Part shown: positions 24,788 to 33,498 of the stretch, one piece after another | How positions within the stretch are numbered: the first letter of the stretch is position 1 | How the letters are laid out: every line of letters begins with the position of its first letter | Origin: Lentzea sp. NBRC 105346 | Lineage (GTDB): Bacteria > Actinomycetota > Actinomycetes > Mycobacteriales > Pseudonocardiaceae | Length of the DNA: 64,000 bases | Reading direction: 5' to 3' | Assembly (NCBI RefSeq): GCF_030269605.1 | Contig: NZ_BSTQ01000005.1 | Location: 380,538 to 444,537, forward strand | Program-made: the position numbers and the translations under genes | The notes under the pieces: generated by a model | Told to the model about the DNA's origin: nothing | Seen by the model: the letters and a program-made list of their open reading frames with translations, nothing else | Database searches by the model: none

Positions 24788-26301
24788 CAGGTCTCCTTGA
24801 TCAGCAACGAAGTGGCCAGCCGGGTGAACTCCTCGCCGTAGCCGGCCTGGTCGGTGCGCGCGAGACCGCCGGCCTCGACCAATGTACGACCGTCGTCCTG
24901 CCTGGTCGCGCGCACCCAGAACCGGCGGCGCTTGACCGTCAGCGAGACACCGAGGCCGACGATGATCAGCACTGCGAACAGCAGCACCCAGACCTGTGAC
25001 GGGTCGTGCGAGATCTGCAGCGACACCCAGTCGTTGACACCGTCGAACCGGATCCTGGTGCCGTCGTCGAGGCTGAGCTCGTCGCCGACCGCGAGGTTCT
25101 TGCGCGCGACCTTCGTGAGCCGGCCCTGGTCGACCAGCGACTTGTCGATCGAGAAGATCGACTGGCCGCGGCCGTCGTCCGTGCCGAGGTCGCCGCGGTA
25201 CACGTCGACCGCGACCATCGGGTTGTTCAGCGCCGGGAAGTTCGAGGTGAGGATCGACCCGTGCATCGCCGAGCTCGGCGCGAACAGCCCGGTGACCGCG
25301 AGCTGGTTCTTGCGGCGCTGCTCGGGGTCGGTGATGTTCGGCGGGTCGAACTTCGCGGCGCCCTCCGACGCGAGCGTGACCGGGTCTACCGGCACCCATT
25401 GCGTGGCGCTGGTGCGCTTCACGCCGTTCGGGAAGGTCACCGTGAACTGCGGCGTGTAGCCGTGGCCCTGCAGGTAGACGCGGTCGCCCGCGGTGCGCAG
25501 CGGGTGGTTGACCTCGAGGTCGAACGGCCGCCACGTGCCGCTTTCGAGGTCCTCGCCCGACTGGTAGCCGATCCCGGCGTGGAAGCTCTTCGCCTGGCCG
25601 TTGGGCAGGTATTCGGCCTTGAAGTCATCGACCTTCACGCACAACGGGGTGAGGTCGCTGCCGTCGACGCGCAGGCCGGGCCGGAACGTGTCGTAGTTCG
25701 CGATGCCGCCGTTGCAGAACTGGCCGCCGTTGGCCTGCACGATGACCGTGCCCTCGTAGCCGACCATCTTGCCGATGGCGAACGAGACCAGCAGGCCCAG
25801 CAGTGCGAAGTGGAACACGAGGTTGCCGGTCTCGCGCAGGAAACCGCGCTCGGCGCTGATCGTGTTCTCGTCAGCCTGCTTTCGCCAGCCGCGCAGGTGC
25901 TGCTCGGCCTCGGCGAGAACCTCTTCGGGCGAGGAGTCCGTCTCGGCCTGCGCGTGGTGCGGCAACCGGCTGAGGTTGCGCGGCGTGAGGACCGGCTTCG
26001 CGGTGGCCTGCTTGAAGTACTCGAAGGTGCGCGGCAGCAGGCACCCGATGAGGCTCACGAACAGCATCAGGTAGATCGCGGCGAACCACGGCGTCGCGTA
26101 GACCTCGAAGAAGCCGAGCTTCTGCAGGAACCGGCCCCACCAGCCGTGCTGCGCGACGTACTCGTCGACCTTGCGGGCGTTGAGCGAGAGCTGCGGCAGC
26201 AGCGCGCCGGGCATGGCCGCGAGCGCGAGCAGGAACAGCAGGATCAACGCGGTGCGCATCGACGTGAGCCCGCGCCAGGTGTTGCGGAGGAAGGCGATCA
26301 C
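24787..26301 (-). CDS. resB: Cytochrome c biogenesis protein ResB
   Basis: A 504-residue ResB/Ccs1-family protein. Three N-terminal TM helices (TALILLFLLALAAMPGALLPQ, FAAIYLMLFVSLIGCLLPR, FHFALLGLLVSFAIGKMV) are followed by a large extracytoplasmic domain, and a last TM (VWVLLFAVLIIVGLGVSLTV) precedes a basic tail. It partners CcsB in System II haem delivery. The GTG start shares its G with the ccdA stop (TAGTG) and its stop shares a base with the ccsB start, so the three genes are translationally coupled. Confidence 0.93.
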   Translation of the reverse strand: MIAFLRNTWRGLTSMRTALILLFLLALAAMPGALLPQLSLNARKVDEYVAQHGWWGRFLQKLGFFEVYATPWFAAIYLMLFVSLIGCLLPRTFEYFKQATAKPVLTPRNLSRLPHHAQAETDSSPEEVLAEAEQHLRGWRKQADENTISAERGFLRETGNLVFHFALLGLLVSFAIGKMVGYEGTVIVQANGGQFCNGGIANYDTFRPGLRVDGSDLTPLCVKVDDFKAEYLPNGQAKSFHAGIGYQSGEDLESGTWRPFDLEVNHPLRTAGDRVYLQGHGYTPQFTVTFPNGVKRTSATQWVPVDPVTLASEGAAKFDPPNITDPEQRRKNQLAVTGLFAPSSAMHGSILTSNFPALNNPMVAVDVYRGDLGTDDGRGQSIFSIDKSLVDQGRLTKVARKNLAVGDELSLDDGTRIRFDGVNDWVSLQISHDPSQVWVLLFAVLIIVGLGVSLTVKRRRFWVRATRQDDGRTLVEAGGLARTDQAGYGEEFTRLATSLLIKET

Positions 26302-27077
26302 TAGAGCGGCAGCCTCACGTCGTTGACGACCATGATCCGCAGCCAGCCCACGAAGTCACCCCAGAGCCCGGTGACGAGCGCGATGCCGACCAGCACGAGC
26401 AGGACCCCGCCGAAGATCTGCACCTTGCGGGTATTGCGGCGCAGCCAGCCGGTGACCCGCAACGTCCACCGCGCGCCCAGCGCGATCAGCACGAACGGCA
26501 CCCCGAGCCCGAGGCAGTAGGCGAGGATCAGCACGATCCCGCGGGCCGTGGCGCTGCCGACCTCGGTGCTGCGCGCGACGGCCAGCACGCCCGCGAGCGT
26601 CGGCCCGACGCACGGCGCCCACCCGAACGCGAACACCGCGCCCAGGATCGGCGCACCGATCAGGCCCGCCCTGGGCTTCTTGTGCAGCCGGACGTCCTTC
26701 TGCATGAACGGGATCAGCCCGATGAACACCAGGCCCATGCCGATCGTGATCACACCGCCGATGCGCTGGAACGTCTGCTCGTTGAACCAGAGCAGCTCGG
26801 TCGCGCCGAGCACGACCATCGACGTCAGCGCGAACACCACGGTGAACCCGAGCACGAACAGCAGCGCCGCCCCGGCGACCCGCCAGCGCCCGGTCTTCGC
26901 GGGCTCTCCGTCGGTGACGGCCGGCGCTTCGGCGCCCACCAGACCCGCGAGGTATGCCAGGTAGCCGGGCACGAGCGGCACCACGCACGGTGACGCGAAG
27001 GAGATCAGGCCTGCGAGCAGTGCTACCCCGGTGGCCAGCAGCAACGGTCCGCTGACGGCCAGTTGAGTGGGATCCAC
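26301..27077 (-). CDS. ccdA: CcdA-type cytochrome c biogenesis/thiol-transport membrane protein
   Basis: A 258-residue protein with six or seven TM helices. The two redox-active cysteines are in ISFASPCVVPLVPGYLAYLAG and FAFGWAPCVGPTLAGVLAVA, the internal duplication typical of CcdA/DsbD-beta. It carries reducing power from cytoplasmic thioredoxin to extracytoplasmic thiol proteins such as the TlpA-like lipoprotein encoded nearby. First gene of the ccdA-resB-ccsB operon; GTG start. A 126-bp gap separates it from the divergent M64 peptidase gene. Confidence 0.92.
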   Translation of the reverse strand: MDPTQLAVSGPLLLATGVALLAGLISFASPCVVPLVPGYLAYLAGLVGAEAPAVTDGEPAKTGRWRVAGAALLFVLGFTVVFALTSMVVLGATELLWFNEQTFQRIGGVITIGMGLVFIGLIPFMQKDVRLHKKPRAGLIGAPILGAVFAFGWAPCVGPTLAGVLAVARSTEVGSATARGIVLILAYCLGLGVPFVLIALGARWTLRVTGWLRRNTRKVQIFGGVLLVLVGIALVTGLWGDFVGWLRIMVVNDVRLPL

Positions 27078-27203
27078 ACAGTTCAGGGTAGGTAGTAGCC
27101 CAGATCACGTGACGACCGGTCCTCGGTTGAGTCATCGGTCACCCTCGAAAGTACCTACGATCGCAGCCTTGTGGGTGATAGAGCGGTTCCTTAGCGTCAG
27201 CGC

Positions 27204-28181
27204 ATGCGCCCTGCCAGGCTGATCTTGCCGGTGTTGACCGCCGCCATCGCCGTCGTGCTCGCCGCCGCTCCCGGAGCAGCCACCGAAGGGCCGCCCACCG
27301 ACCGCGAGTGGCGCGAGGTGTTCTCAGAGGACGGTTCGATCACCAAGACACTCGTCCCGGTGGCTCCGCCGTCGACAGAGACATTCCGAACAGCCGCGGC
27401 CGCCGACGTCGTCCTCGTCGCGGGCAACGGCCGGCCGGAGGGCCGGTTCGACCTGGTCTTCGTGGGTGACGGCTACACGGCGGACGACCTCGAGGCGTTC
27501 AGCGCGGATGTCCGGTCGAAGTGGGCGGAGCTGTCGGCCGTCGAGCCGTTCCGCACCTACGCGTACGGCTTCAACGTGTGGCAGGTCAACGTTGTCTCCC
27601 CCGAGTCCGGTGTGGACAACGACCCGACGCTGGGGATCGACCGCGTGACCGCTTTGGACATGGGCTTCTGGTGCCAGGGCCGCGACCGGAACACCGAGCG
27701 GCTGCTCTGTGTCAACGAGACGAAGGCCAAGGAGTTCGCCGCGCTGGCGCCCGGTGCCGACCAGGTGATCGCGCTCGGCCACACCACCAAGTACGGCGGT
27801 GCCGGCGGCAGCGTGGCCACCGCCGCCGGCGGGAACGCCTCCGCCGGGCAGATCGCGGTGCACGAGCTCGGCCACTCGATCGGCCACCTCGCCGACGAGT
27901 ACGACTACCCGTACAACCAGTACACGGGCGGCGAGCCGGGCGAGGTGAACGTGACCAAGGACCCGAACGGGGCCAAGTGGTCGCAGTACCTCGGGCAGGA
28001 GTCCCCGGACGGTGGCGTCGTCGGGGCGTTCGAGGGCGGGCGGTACTACAAGCTCGGGATCTACCGGCCCACGTCGAACTCGATCATGCGGACGCTCGGC
28101 CGGGAGTTCAACCTGATCGGCCGCGACGCGATGACCAAGGCCTTCCAGGCCAAGATCACTGATCCGCCGCCAGCTCCTTGA
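27204..28181 (+). CDS. Secreted M64-family (IgA peptidase-like) zinc metallopeptidase
   Basis: A 325-residue exported protein with a signal peptide (LILPVLTAAIAVVLAAAPGAA). The catalytic zinc motif HELGHSIGHLADEYD at residues 220-234 matches HExxHxxGxxxDE of family M64. The preceding FDLVFVGDGYTADD and SGVDNDPTLGI segments are also family features. It lies on the opposite strand between ccdA and tlpA, which are adjacent in mycobacteria, so it looks like an insertion. Its last 26 bases overlap the end of the convergent TlpA gene. Substrate unknown. Confidence 0.88.
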   Translation: MRPARLILPVLTAAIAVVLAAAPGAATEGPPTDREWREVFSEDGSITKTLVPVAPPSTETFRTAAAADVVLVAGNGRPEGRFDLVFVGDGYTADDLEAFSADVRSKWAELSAVEPFRTYAYGFNVWQVNVVSPESGVDNDPTLGIDRVTALDMGFWCQGRDRNTERLLCVNETKAKEFAALAPGADQVIALGHTTKYGGAGGSVATAAGGNASAGQIAVHELGHSIGHLADEYDYPYNQYTGGEPGEVNVTKDPNGAKWSQYLGQESPDGGVVGAFEGGRYYKLGIYRPTSNSIMRTLGREFNLIGRDAMTKAFQAKITDPPPAP

Positions 28182-28719
28182 TGATCGGCTCCAGGTCCGG
28201 CGCCAGGATCCCCTCCAGGAACACCGCGGCCACCCGGTGCTGCTTGTCCAGCACGAACGTCGACGGCACGGTGTTCGGCGGCAGCCCGCGGAACGCCAGC
28301 AGCGCCCGTCCCGACGGGTCGTAGATCGACGGGTACGTCAGGCCACGGTCCTTCATGAAGTCGCGACCGTGGTCCGGCGAGGTCTCCCGGACGTCGATGC
28401 CGAGCACCTGCGCGGTCCCGCTGTCCTGGATCTTCTGCAGCTCGGGAGCCTCCGTGCGGCACGGCGGGCACCACGAACCCCAGATGCTGATCACCACGAT
28501 CTTGCCCGCGTAGTCGGACAGGTTCGCGGTCTTGCCCGGTTCGAGCAGTGACTCCCCGGAGAGCTTGCCGAGCGCCTTCCGCTCGCCCTCCGAGTAGCGG
28601 ATCTTGACCTGACCGCCGGGAGCGACCAGTTGGAAGTCGCCGCCCGCGGGCGGGGCGGCGTCGTCTCCCGTCGAACAGGCGCCGAGCAGCAACGCCAGCG
28701 CCACGAACAACCGCTTCAT
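28156..28719 (-). CDS. TlpA/ResA-like thioredoxin-fold lipoprotein
   Basis: A 187-residue lipoprotein with lipobox LLLGACSTG after a short signal helix. The thioredoxin domain has IWGSWCPPCRTEAPEL (CxxC, near residues 85-88) and the cis-Pro in PPNTVPSTFVLD. It would keep cytochrome c haem-binding cysteines reduced, receiving electrons via CcdA. The ATG at 28719 overlaps the stop of the histidine phosphatase gene (ATGA). The frame extends 35 codons upstream within that gene but without support. It is the mycobacterial Rv0526-type gene by position. Confidence 0.92.
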   Translation of the reverse strand: MKRLFVALALLLGACSTGDDAAPPAGGDFQLVAPGGQVKIRYSEGERKALGKLSGESLLEPGKTANLSDYAGKIVVISIWGSWCPPCRTEAPELQKIQDSGTAQVLGIDVRETSPDHGRDFMKDRGLTYPSIYDPSGRALLAFRGLPPNTVPSTFVLDKQHRVAAVFLEGILAPDLEPIIKELAADQ

Positions 28720-29345
28720 GCCCCGGTCACCCGAGGGTTGGTCGCGCCGACCGGCTCGGAGTACTCGATGCGGACGAACCGGGAGTCCTCGAACACGAGG
28801 GACGTCAGGGACGCCAGGGAGCACTCACGCTTGCGCGGGTCGTGCCACATCCGCTTGCCCTCCAGGAAAAGGCGCAGCGTCCAGATCGGCAGCTGGTGCG
28901 AGACGCAGACGGCCTCGTGGCCCTCGGCGGCGGCGCGGGCGCGCTGGGCCGCGGCGAGCATCCGGTGGGCGATCTCGACGTACGGCTCACCCCAGGACGG
29001 GCGGAACGGGTTGACCAGCTTCGGCCAGTGCCGCGGCGACCTGAGCGCACCGTCGCCGACCGCGACCTTGAGGCCCTCGAACTTGTTGTCGGCCTCGATC
29101 AGATCCGGATCGGTCGCGAGATCCAGGCGGTGCGACGACGCGATCGGCGTGGCCGTCTGTTGCGCACGGTCCAAAGGAGACGCGACGACGTGCACGATGT
29201 CGCGGTCCGCCAGGTGTTCCGCGACGGTCAGCGCCTGCTGCTGCCCGCGGTCGGACAGCTTGAAGCCGGGGATGCGGCCGTACAGGATGCCCGTCGGGTT
29301 GTGCACCTCGCCGTGGCGCAGCATGTGGACGATGGTCTGCGTCAC
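28716..29345 (-). CDS. Histidine phosphatase (phosphoglycerate mutase-like) family protein
   Basis: A 209-residue protein with the phosphohistidine motif [12 protein letters not shown] at residues 8-19. Later conserved elements include [16 protein letters not shown], a second catalytic Arg/Glu region and [14 protein letters not shown] carrying the distal His. The family dephosphorylates small metabolites or phosphoproteins; the substrate is unknown. Its GTG overlaps the hemL stop (GTGA) and its stop overlaps tlpA. The gene is thus embedded between haem and cytochrome c genes, as in mycobacteria (Rv0525 position). Confidence 0.88.
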   Translation of the reverse strand: MTQTIVHMLRHGEVHNPTGILYGRIPGFKLSDRGQQQALTVAEHLADRDIVHVVASPLDRAQQTATPIASSHRLDLATDPDLIEADNKFEGLKVAVGDGALRSPRHWPKLVNPFRPSWGEPYVEIAHRMLAAAQRARAAAEGHEAVCVSHQLPIWTLRLFLEGKRMWHDPRKRECSLASLTSLVFEDSRFVRIEYSEPVGATNPRVTGA

Positions 29346-30649
29346 TTCACAGCCTCCCGGGCCGCGCGCGCCGCGTGCGGCAGTGCGTCGGCGATGATCT
29401 CGAACTCTTCCTCACCCATCGCGGCGTTGACGAACCACGCCTCGAACGCCGAGGGCGGCGGGTAGACGCCGCGCTCCAGCAGGGCGTGGAAGAACGGGGG
29501 GAACCGCCAGGTCTCGGCGGCCTGGGCGCCCGCGTAGTCGCGCACCTCGTCGTCGGTGAAGAACACCGACACCAGGTTGCCCGCGAACTGCACCCGGTGC
29601 GCGACACCGGCCTCGGTCAGTGCCGCGGTGAACAGGCCGCCCAGGCGGGTCGCGTTGCGGTCCAGCGCCAGGTACACCTCGTCGGTCGCGGCCTTGAGCG
29701 TCGCGAGCCCCGCGGCGACGGCGACGGGGTTACCGGACAGCGTCCCGGCCTGGTAGACCGGGCCGGACGGCGCCAGGCGCGCCATCACGTCGGAGCGGCC
29801 GCCGAACGCCGCCGCAGGGAGGCCGCCGGACATGACCTTGCCGAACGTGTACAGGTCGCCCTCGACGCGTTCGATGCCGTACCAGCCCGCGCGCGAGACG
29901 CGGAAGCCCGTCATCACCTCGTCCATGATCAGCAGGGCGCCGTTGTCGTGGCACAGGTCGCGCAGCTGCGCGTTGAAGTCGCCGACCGGGGCGACCGCCC
30001 CCATGTTGCCCGCGGCAGCCTCGGTGATCACGCAGGCGATCTCACCGCCGTTGTCACTGTCGTTCTCGGCGAACGCCTTGCGGACGGCTTCGATGTCGTT
30101 GTACGGCAACACAATGGTGTCCGCGGCCTGCGCGCCGGTGACACCGGGCGAGGTGGGCAGGCCGAGCGTCGCGACGCCCGAGCCGGCCTGGGCGAGCAGC
30201 GCGTCGACGTGGCCGTGGTAGCAGCCGGCGAACTTGATCACCTTGCGCCGCTCGGTGAACCCGCGGGCGAGGCGGATCGCGCTCATCGTCGCCTCGGTGC
30301 CGGAGTTGACCAGGCGCACCTGGTGCACCGGGTCGACGCGGTCGATGATCTCCTCGACGAGCCGGATCTCACCCTCGGTGGGCGTGCCGAACGACAGTCC
30401 GTGCACCGCGGAGTCCTGAACGGCCCGCACCACGTCCGGGTGCGCGTGGCCGAGGATCATCGGTCCCCACGAGGACACGAGGTCGACGTACCGGTTGCCG
30501 TCGGCGTCCCACAGGTACGGGCCCTCGCCGCGGACCATGAACCTGGGCGTGCCGCCAACGGAGTGGAACGCCCGCACCGGTGAGTTGACCCCGCCGGGGG
30601 TCACTTCCGACGCGCGCTCGAACAGGGCCTGGGATCGACTCGCAGTCAC
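29342..30649 (-). CDS. hemL: Glutamate-1-semialdehyde 2,1-aminomutase
   Basis: A 435-residue class III aminotransferase-fold enzyme that converts glutamate-1-semialdehyde to 5-aminolevulinate, the C5-pathway precursor of haem. Visible are [21 protein letters not shown] at the N-terminus, [34 protein letters not shown] and the PLP lysine in [16 protein letters not shown]. The GTG at 30649 gives the usual start [13 protein letters not shown]. It works directly after glutamyl-tRNA reductase (hemA in this window) and feeds hemB. Tightly linked to the phosphatase downstream. Confidence 0.96.
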   Translation of the reverse strand: MTASRSQALFERASEVTPGGVNSPVRAFHSVGGTPRFMVRGEGPYLWDADGNRYVDLVSSWGPMILGHAHPDVVRAVQDSAVHGLSFGTPTEGEIRLVEEIIDRVDPVHQVRLVNSGTEATMSAIRLARGFTERRKVIKFAGCYHGHVDALLAQAGSGVATLGLPTSPGVTGAQAADTIVLPYNDIEAVRKAFAENDSDNGGEIACVITEAAAGNMGAVAPVGDFNAQLRDLCHDNGALLIMDEVMTGFRVSRAGWYGIERVEGDLYTFGKVMSGGLPAAAFGGRSDVMARLAPSGPVYQAGTLSGNPVAVAAGLATLKAATDEVYLALDRNATRLGGLFTAALTEAGVAHRVQFAGNLVSVFFTDDEVRDYAGAQAAETWRFPPFFHALLERGVYPPPSAFEAWFVNAAMGEEEFEIIADALPHAARAAREAVK

Positions 30650-30660
30650 GTACCCCAGTC

Positions 30661-30984
30661 TCACACGTCCGGTTCTGGCTCCGGTTCCGGCTCCGGCTTG
30701 CGCGGCCTGGCCCGCACCGCCAGCAGGGTCTGGCGCAGGGCGTCGAGCAGCAGCAGCGCCGCGAGTGTGACCAACGCGATGGCGCCGCCGATCCAGTTGC
30801 CCTTGTAGCGGGTCGACTGCAGCGGTGCGCCGCCGTCGATCGGGTACTCCAGCCGCACGACGCCGTGCCGCCAGCACCAGTGCGCGGCGAACGCGAGCAG
30901 TACGACCGCCACCACCTCCCCGGCGGCGATCAACGCCCGCTTCGGCTGGTGCAGGCTGGGAACGGCAGCTGTCACGCCCGTCAC
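30661..30984 (-). CDS. Small two-TM membrane protein of the hemL operon
   Basis: A 107-residue protein starting at GTG 30984, with TM helices [20 protein letters not shown] and [20 protein letters not shown] and a Pro/Glu repeat tail ([12 protein letters not shown]). Its first 11 codons ([11 protein letters not shown]) are duplicated about 205 bp upstream together with the end of the DUF3093 gene, so it may have arisen next to, or been separated from, that gene by a tandem duplication. Eleven bases separate its stop from the hemL start. Function unknown. Confidence 0.6.
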   Translation of the reverse strand: MTGVTAAVPSLHQPKRALIAAGEVVAVVLLAFAAHWCWRHGVVRLEYPIDGGAPLQSTRYKGNWIGGAIALVTLAALLLLDALRQTLLAVRARPRKPEPEPEPEPDV

Positions 30985-31318
30985 CTTCTCACGACCCCGT
31001 TCAACGCACGCAGGAAGGACTCGGGATCACGCGCCCAGCCCAGCACGACGGACCCGTCCGCCAGCCTGATCGGCACCCCGGTCGTGCCGCGCGGCGGCGT
31101 CCAGCCACCGCCGCGATGTCGTTGAGCGGCACCCGTTCGCGCCCCTGGCGCAGCTGCAGGCTGGGAACGGCAGCTGTCACGCCCGTCACCTTCTCACGAC
31201 CCCGTTCAACGCACGCAGGAAGGACTCGGGATCGCGCGCCCAGCCCAGCACGACGGACCCGTCCGCCAGCCTGATCGGCACCCCGGTCGTGCCGCGCGGC
31301 GGCGTCCAGCCACCGCCG
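30950..31318. repeat. Partial tandem duplication of a gene junction (two 164-bp copies)
   Basis: Positions 30950-31113 and 31155-31318 are 164-bp direct repeats with one difference (A at 31029, G at 31234). The 41 bp between them match, with few changes, a segment of the DUF3093 coding region at about 31362-31402. Thus 30985-31185 is a decayed extra copy of the DUF3093 3' end with an internal deletion, followed by the start of the next gene. Confidence 0.9.
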
Positions 31319-31614
31319 AGCACGCGGACGCCCGTGGGTGTGCCGACTTCCTCGACCGCCGCGATGTCGTTGAGCGGCAGGCGTTCGCGCCCCTGGCGCA
31401 GCTCCTCGGGGGTGAGCCGCACGGAACAGACCTGGCGCCGCCCGTTGACCCACAACGCCGTGGCGAGCACGAGCCCGAGCGCGACCGACCCCCACAGCAC
31501 GCCGCTGGCCGGACCGGTCAGCAGCTCGACGAGGTAGCCGGCGAGGGCGAACAGAGGTCCCCACAGCACCGGCCACCAGCTGCTGCCGGGTTCGGCGTAA
31601 ACGACGCGCTCCAC
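31186..31614 (-). CDS. DUF3093 family membrane protein
   Basis: A 142-residue protein with the DUF3093 pattern: a short N-terminus, two TM helices (VLWGPLFALAGYLVELLTGP and GVLWGSVALGLVLATALWV), and a cytoplasmic PH-like domain (RQVCSVRLTPEELRQG, LNDIAAVEEVG, GWTPPRGTTGVPIRLADGSVVLGWARDPESFLRAL). Its last 55 codons are partly duplicated immediately downstream. Its TGA overlaps a GTG start motif in both the real and the duplicated copy. Function unknown, conserved in actinobacteria. Confidence 0.8.
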   Translation of the reverse strand: MERVVYAEPGSSWWPVLWGPLFALAGYLVELLTGPASGVLWGSVALGLVLATALWVNGRRQVCSVRLTPEELRQGRERLPLNDIAAVEEVGTPTGVRVLGGGWTPPRGTTGVPIRLADGSVVLGWARDPESFLRALNGVVRR

Positions 31615-31616
31615 AG

Positions 31617-32096
31617 CTAGTGGAGGTTAGCCCTGAAGTACCCCCGCGACACGGGCAGGAAGCTCAACCCGACCGCGCCGAGCAGCAGCACGAGCCGAAC
31701 CACGTGCAGCGCAACGAGATCACCGTCGCGCAGGGACGCGAGCAGGAACCCCAGCGCGAGCACGAAGAACAACAGGGCCACGAGCGTCAGCCCGAGCCGC
31801 GCCTGGAAGCTGCCCTGCAGGAAGCGGACCACCGGCCACGCCACCCCGGCCACGACGCACACGGTCAGGAACAGATGGGCCACCCACCACAGCTGGTCGA
31901 CCTGTCCGGACAGCCCGACGACCATCCGCCCGACCGGCCACGAGAGCGCGGCGAGCACCCAGAACATCGCGGCGATGACCACCACCGGTGGCCGCACGAC
32001 CCGTGTGTAGGTGGTCTGCACCTCGTTCATGCCGCCGATGGGCGACATCCCGGGCTGATAGGGCTGCGCTTGATATCTGCTGGGTTCGTCGTTCAT
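31617..32096 (-). CDS. Four-TM membrane protein of the hem operon (paralogue 5)
   Basis: A 159-residue protein. A Gln/Tyr/Pro-rich N-terminus (SRYQAQPYQPGM) precedes four TM helices (VVIAAMFWVLAALSW, LWWVAHLFLTVCVVAGVAW, LGLTLVALLFFVLALGFLLA, VVRLVLLLGAVGLSFL). Its ATG overlaps the stop of the upstream gene (ATGA). It belongs to a run of five similar-sized four-TM genes downstream of hemB. Function unknown. Confidence 0.6.
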   Translation of the reverse strand: MNDEPSRYQAQPYQPGMSPIGGMNEVQTTYTRVVRPPVVVIAAMFWVLAALSWPVGRMVVGLSGQVDQLWWVAHLFLTVCVVAGVAWPVVRFLQGSFQARLGLTLVALLFFVLALGFLLASLRDGDLVALHVVRLVLLLGAVGLSFLPVSRGYFRANLH

Positions 32097-32662
32097 CGCA
32101 TGTCCGCGATGGAGACGTAGGCGTTGGACGGCGGCAGGAACATCAACACGATGGCCGCGATCGTGAGCCCGGCGGTGAGCACGGTGAGCGCGACGCCCAG
32201 CTGCCAGTTCGTGGACGTGAGCGCCGTGATGAACACCACGAAGTTGTAGATCAGCGCGACCCCGCCCAGCACCGCGAGCATCACCCGCGGCCAGTTGCGG
32301 CCCGCCCGTAACTTGATCGCGCCGATGATGAACGGGACCGACACCACGGCCCCGCCGACGAACGCCATCCCGGCGAACACCCGTGCCGCGATACGGCCCT
32401 CCGCCAGGTCGATCGGGCTCGGGTCGTTGCGCGAGCTCTCCACCATGTTCGCGGCGAAACCGTCCACGTTCGTGAGGATCAGCAGCCCGAGCGACACGAC
32501 GCCGAGCGCGGTCGCGGCGAGCCACACCCAGGACGCCACCGTCAGCGTCGCCGGCCGCGGCGGCGCCATCTCCCCCGGCGTCACGGACGGCATCGGCGCG
32601 GCCCACGAGAAGTCGGACGACACGTGTTGCACCTGGTACTGCGAGTTCTGCGGATCGGTCAT
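32093..32662 (-). CDS. Four-TM membrane protein of the hem operon (paralogue 4)
   Basis: A 189-residue protein with a Pro/Gln-rich head of about 40 residues and four TM helices. The loop RAGRNWPRVMLAVLGGVALIYN matches the equivalent loops of its neighbours ([15 protein letters not shown] and RARRWTRAVLSVIAV), showing common descent. It overlaps both neighbours by four bases (ATGA). I recall similar tandem four-TM genes beside hemB in other actinobacteria (mycobacterial Rv0513-Rv0514 area). Function unknown. Confidence 0.6.
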   Translation of the reverse strand: MTDPQNSQYQVQHVSSDFSWAAPMPSVTPGEMAPPRPATLTVASWVWLAATALGVVSLGLLILTNVDGFAANMVESSRNDPSPIDLAEGRIAARVFAGMAFVGGAVVSVPFIIGAIKLRAGRNWPRVMLAVLGGVALIYNFVVFITALTSTNWQLGVALTVLTAGLTIAAIVLMFLPPSNAYVSIADMR

Positions 32663-33054
32663 GCCCCCACCTCCGCCATCCACTTTGCCGCACTCGGCTG
32701 CCACGTGAGCACGATCGCAACCGAGAGCAACAGCAGCGTGACCAGGCTGGAGGCGCTCACCCCGACGATGAGCAGCCACAGCATGTGCCCGACGGCGATG
32801 ACGGACAGCACCGCGCGCGTCCACCTGCGGGCGCGGTAGAGCTGCACGGTCAGCCACCCGTAGGCGACGGCGAAGAACGCCGAGACGATCGAGAGCGACA
32901 CCAGCAGGTTCGTCACGTCCGACACCGGCACACCCGCCTTGGCCGCCAGCTCGCCGCGCAACAGCCACAGGCCCACCACGGTGAGCACGGTGAAGACCGC
33001 CGTGGCGAGCCAGCACCCGGCCGCCACGCGCACGGCGAGAGGCGGCGGGGTCAT
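32659..33054 (-). CDS. Four-TM membrane protein of the hem operon (paralogue 3)
   Basis: A 131-residue protein of almost only membrane segments: four TM helices with a QLYRARRWTRAVLSVIAVGH loop after the second, the shared feature of this gene run. It has ATGA overlaps at both ends. Function unknown; it is too small for a transporter alone, but the stacked arrangement would allow hetero-oligomers. Confidence 0.6.
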   Translation of the reverse strand: MTPPPLAVRVAAGCWLATAVFTVLTVVGLWLLRGELAAKAGVPVSDVTNLLVSLSIVSAFFAVAYGWLTVQLYRARRWTRAVLSVIAVGHMLWLLIVGVSASSLVTLLLLSVAIVLTWQPSAAKWMAEVGA

Positions 33055-33488
33055 TCGGCCTGCTTCGGCCCGGTGAGGTAGTCCGACGACGGGCGCAGGA
33101 ACAGCAGGACCACCCCGGCCAGGCCGACGAGGATCGGCAGCAGCCCCAGCAGGTTGGTGAAGATCTGGAAGAACAGCGAGAAGCCCAGGTTGATCGCGAG
33201 CGCGGTCCGGCCCCAGCTCAACCCGGCCTTGGCCTTGAGGCCGAAGAACACGGCCAGCGCGCCGAACACGACGTTGACGACCGTCGTGCCGATGAGCAGC
33301 CGGGTGACGGCCGTGGCGATCTGGTCGTTGCTCAGGCCGGAGGTGCGCCCGGACTGGATCACCGAGTCGATCAGCACCTGCTTGCTGGCCAACGCGTACA
33401 GCGCTACGAGCACAAGCAGCACCGCGTACGCGACGGTGAGCCAGAACGCCGTGCGAACGGTGCTCGGCGCTTCCTCAGTTGTGGTCAC
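33051..33488 (-). CDS. Four-TM membrane protein of the hem operon (paralogue 2)
   Basis: A 145-residue protein starting at GTG 33488; a further start at 33527 would overlap the upstream gene by 29 bases. It has four TM helices (FWLTVAYAVLLVLVALYALA, VVNVVFGALAVFFGL, TALAINLGFSLFFQIFTNLL, LVGLAGVVLLFL) with LSWGRTALAINLG in the paralogue-loop position. Function unknown. Confidence 0.6.
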   Translation of the reverse strand: MTTTEEAPSTVRTAFWLTVAYAVLLVLVALYALASKQVLIDSVIQSGRTSGLSNDQIATAVTRLLIGTTVVNVVFGALAVFFGLKAKAGLSWGRTALAINLGFSLFFQIFTNLLGLLPILVGLAGVVLLFLRPSSDYLTGPKQAE

Positions 33489-33498
33489 GCTGCGAACG

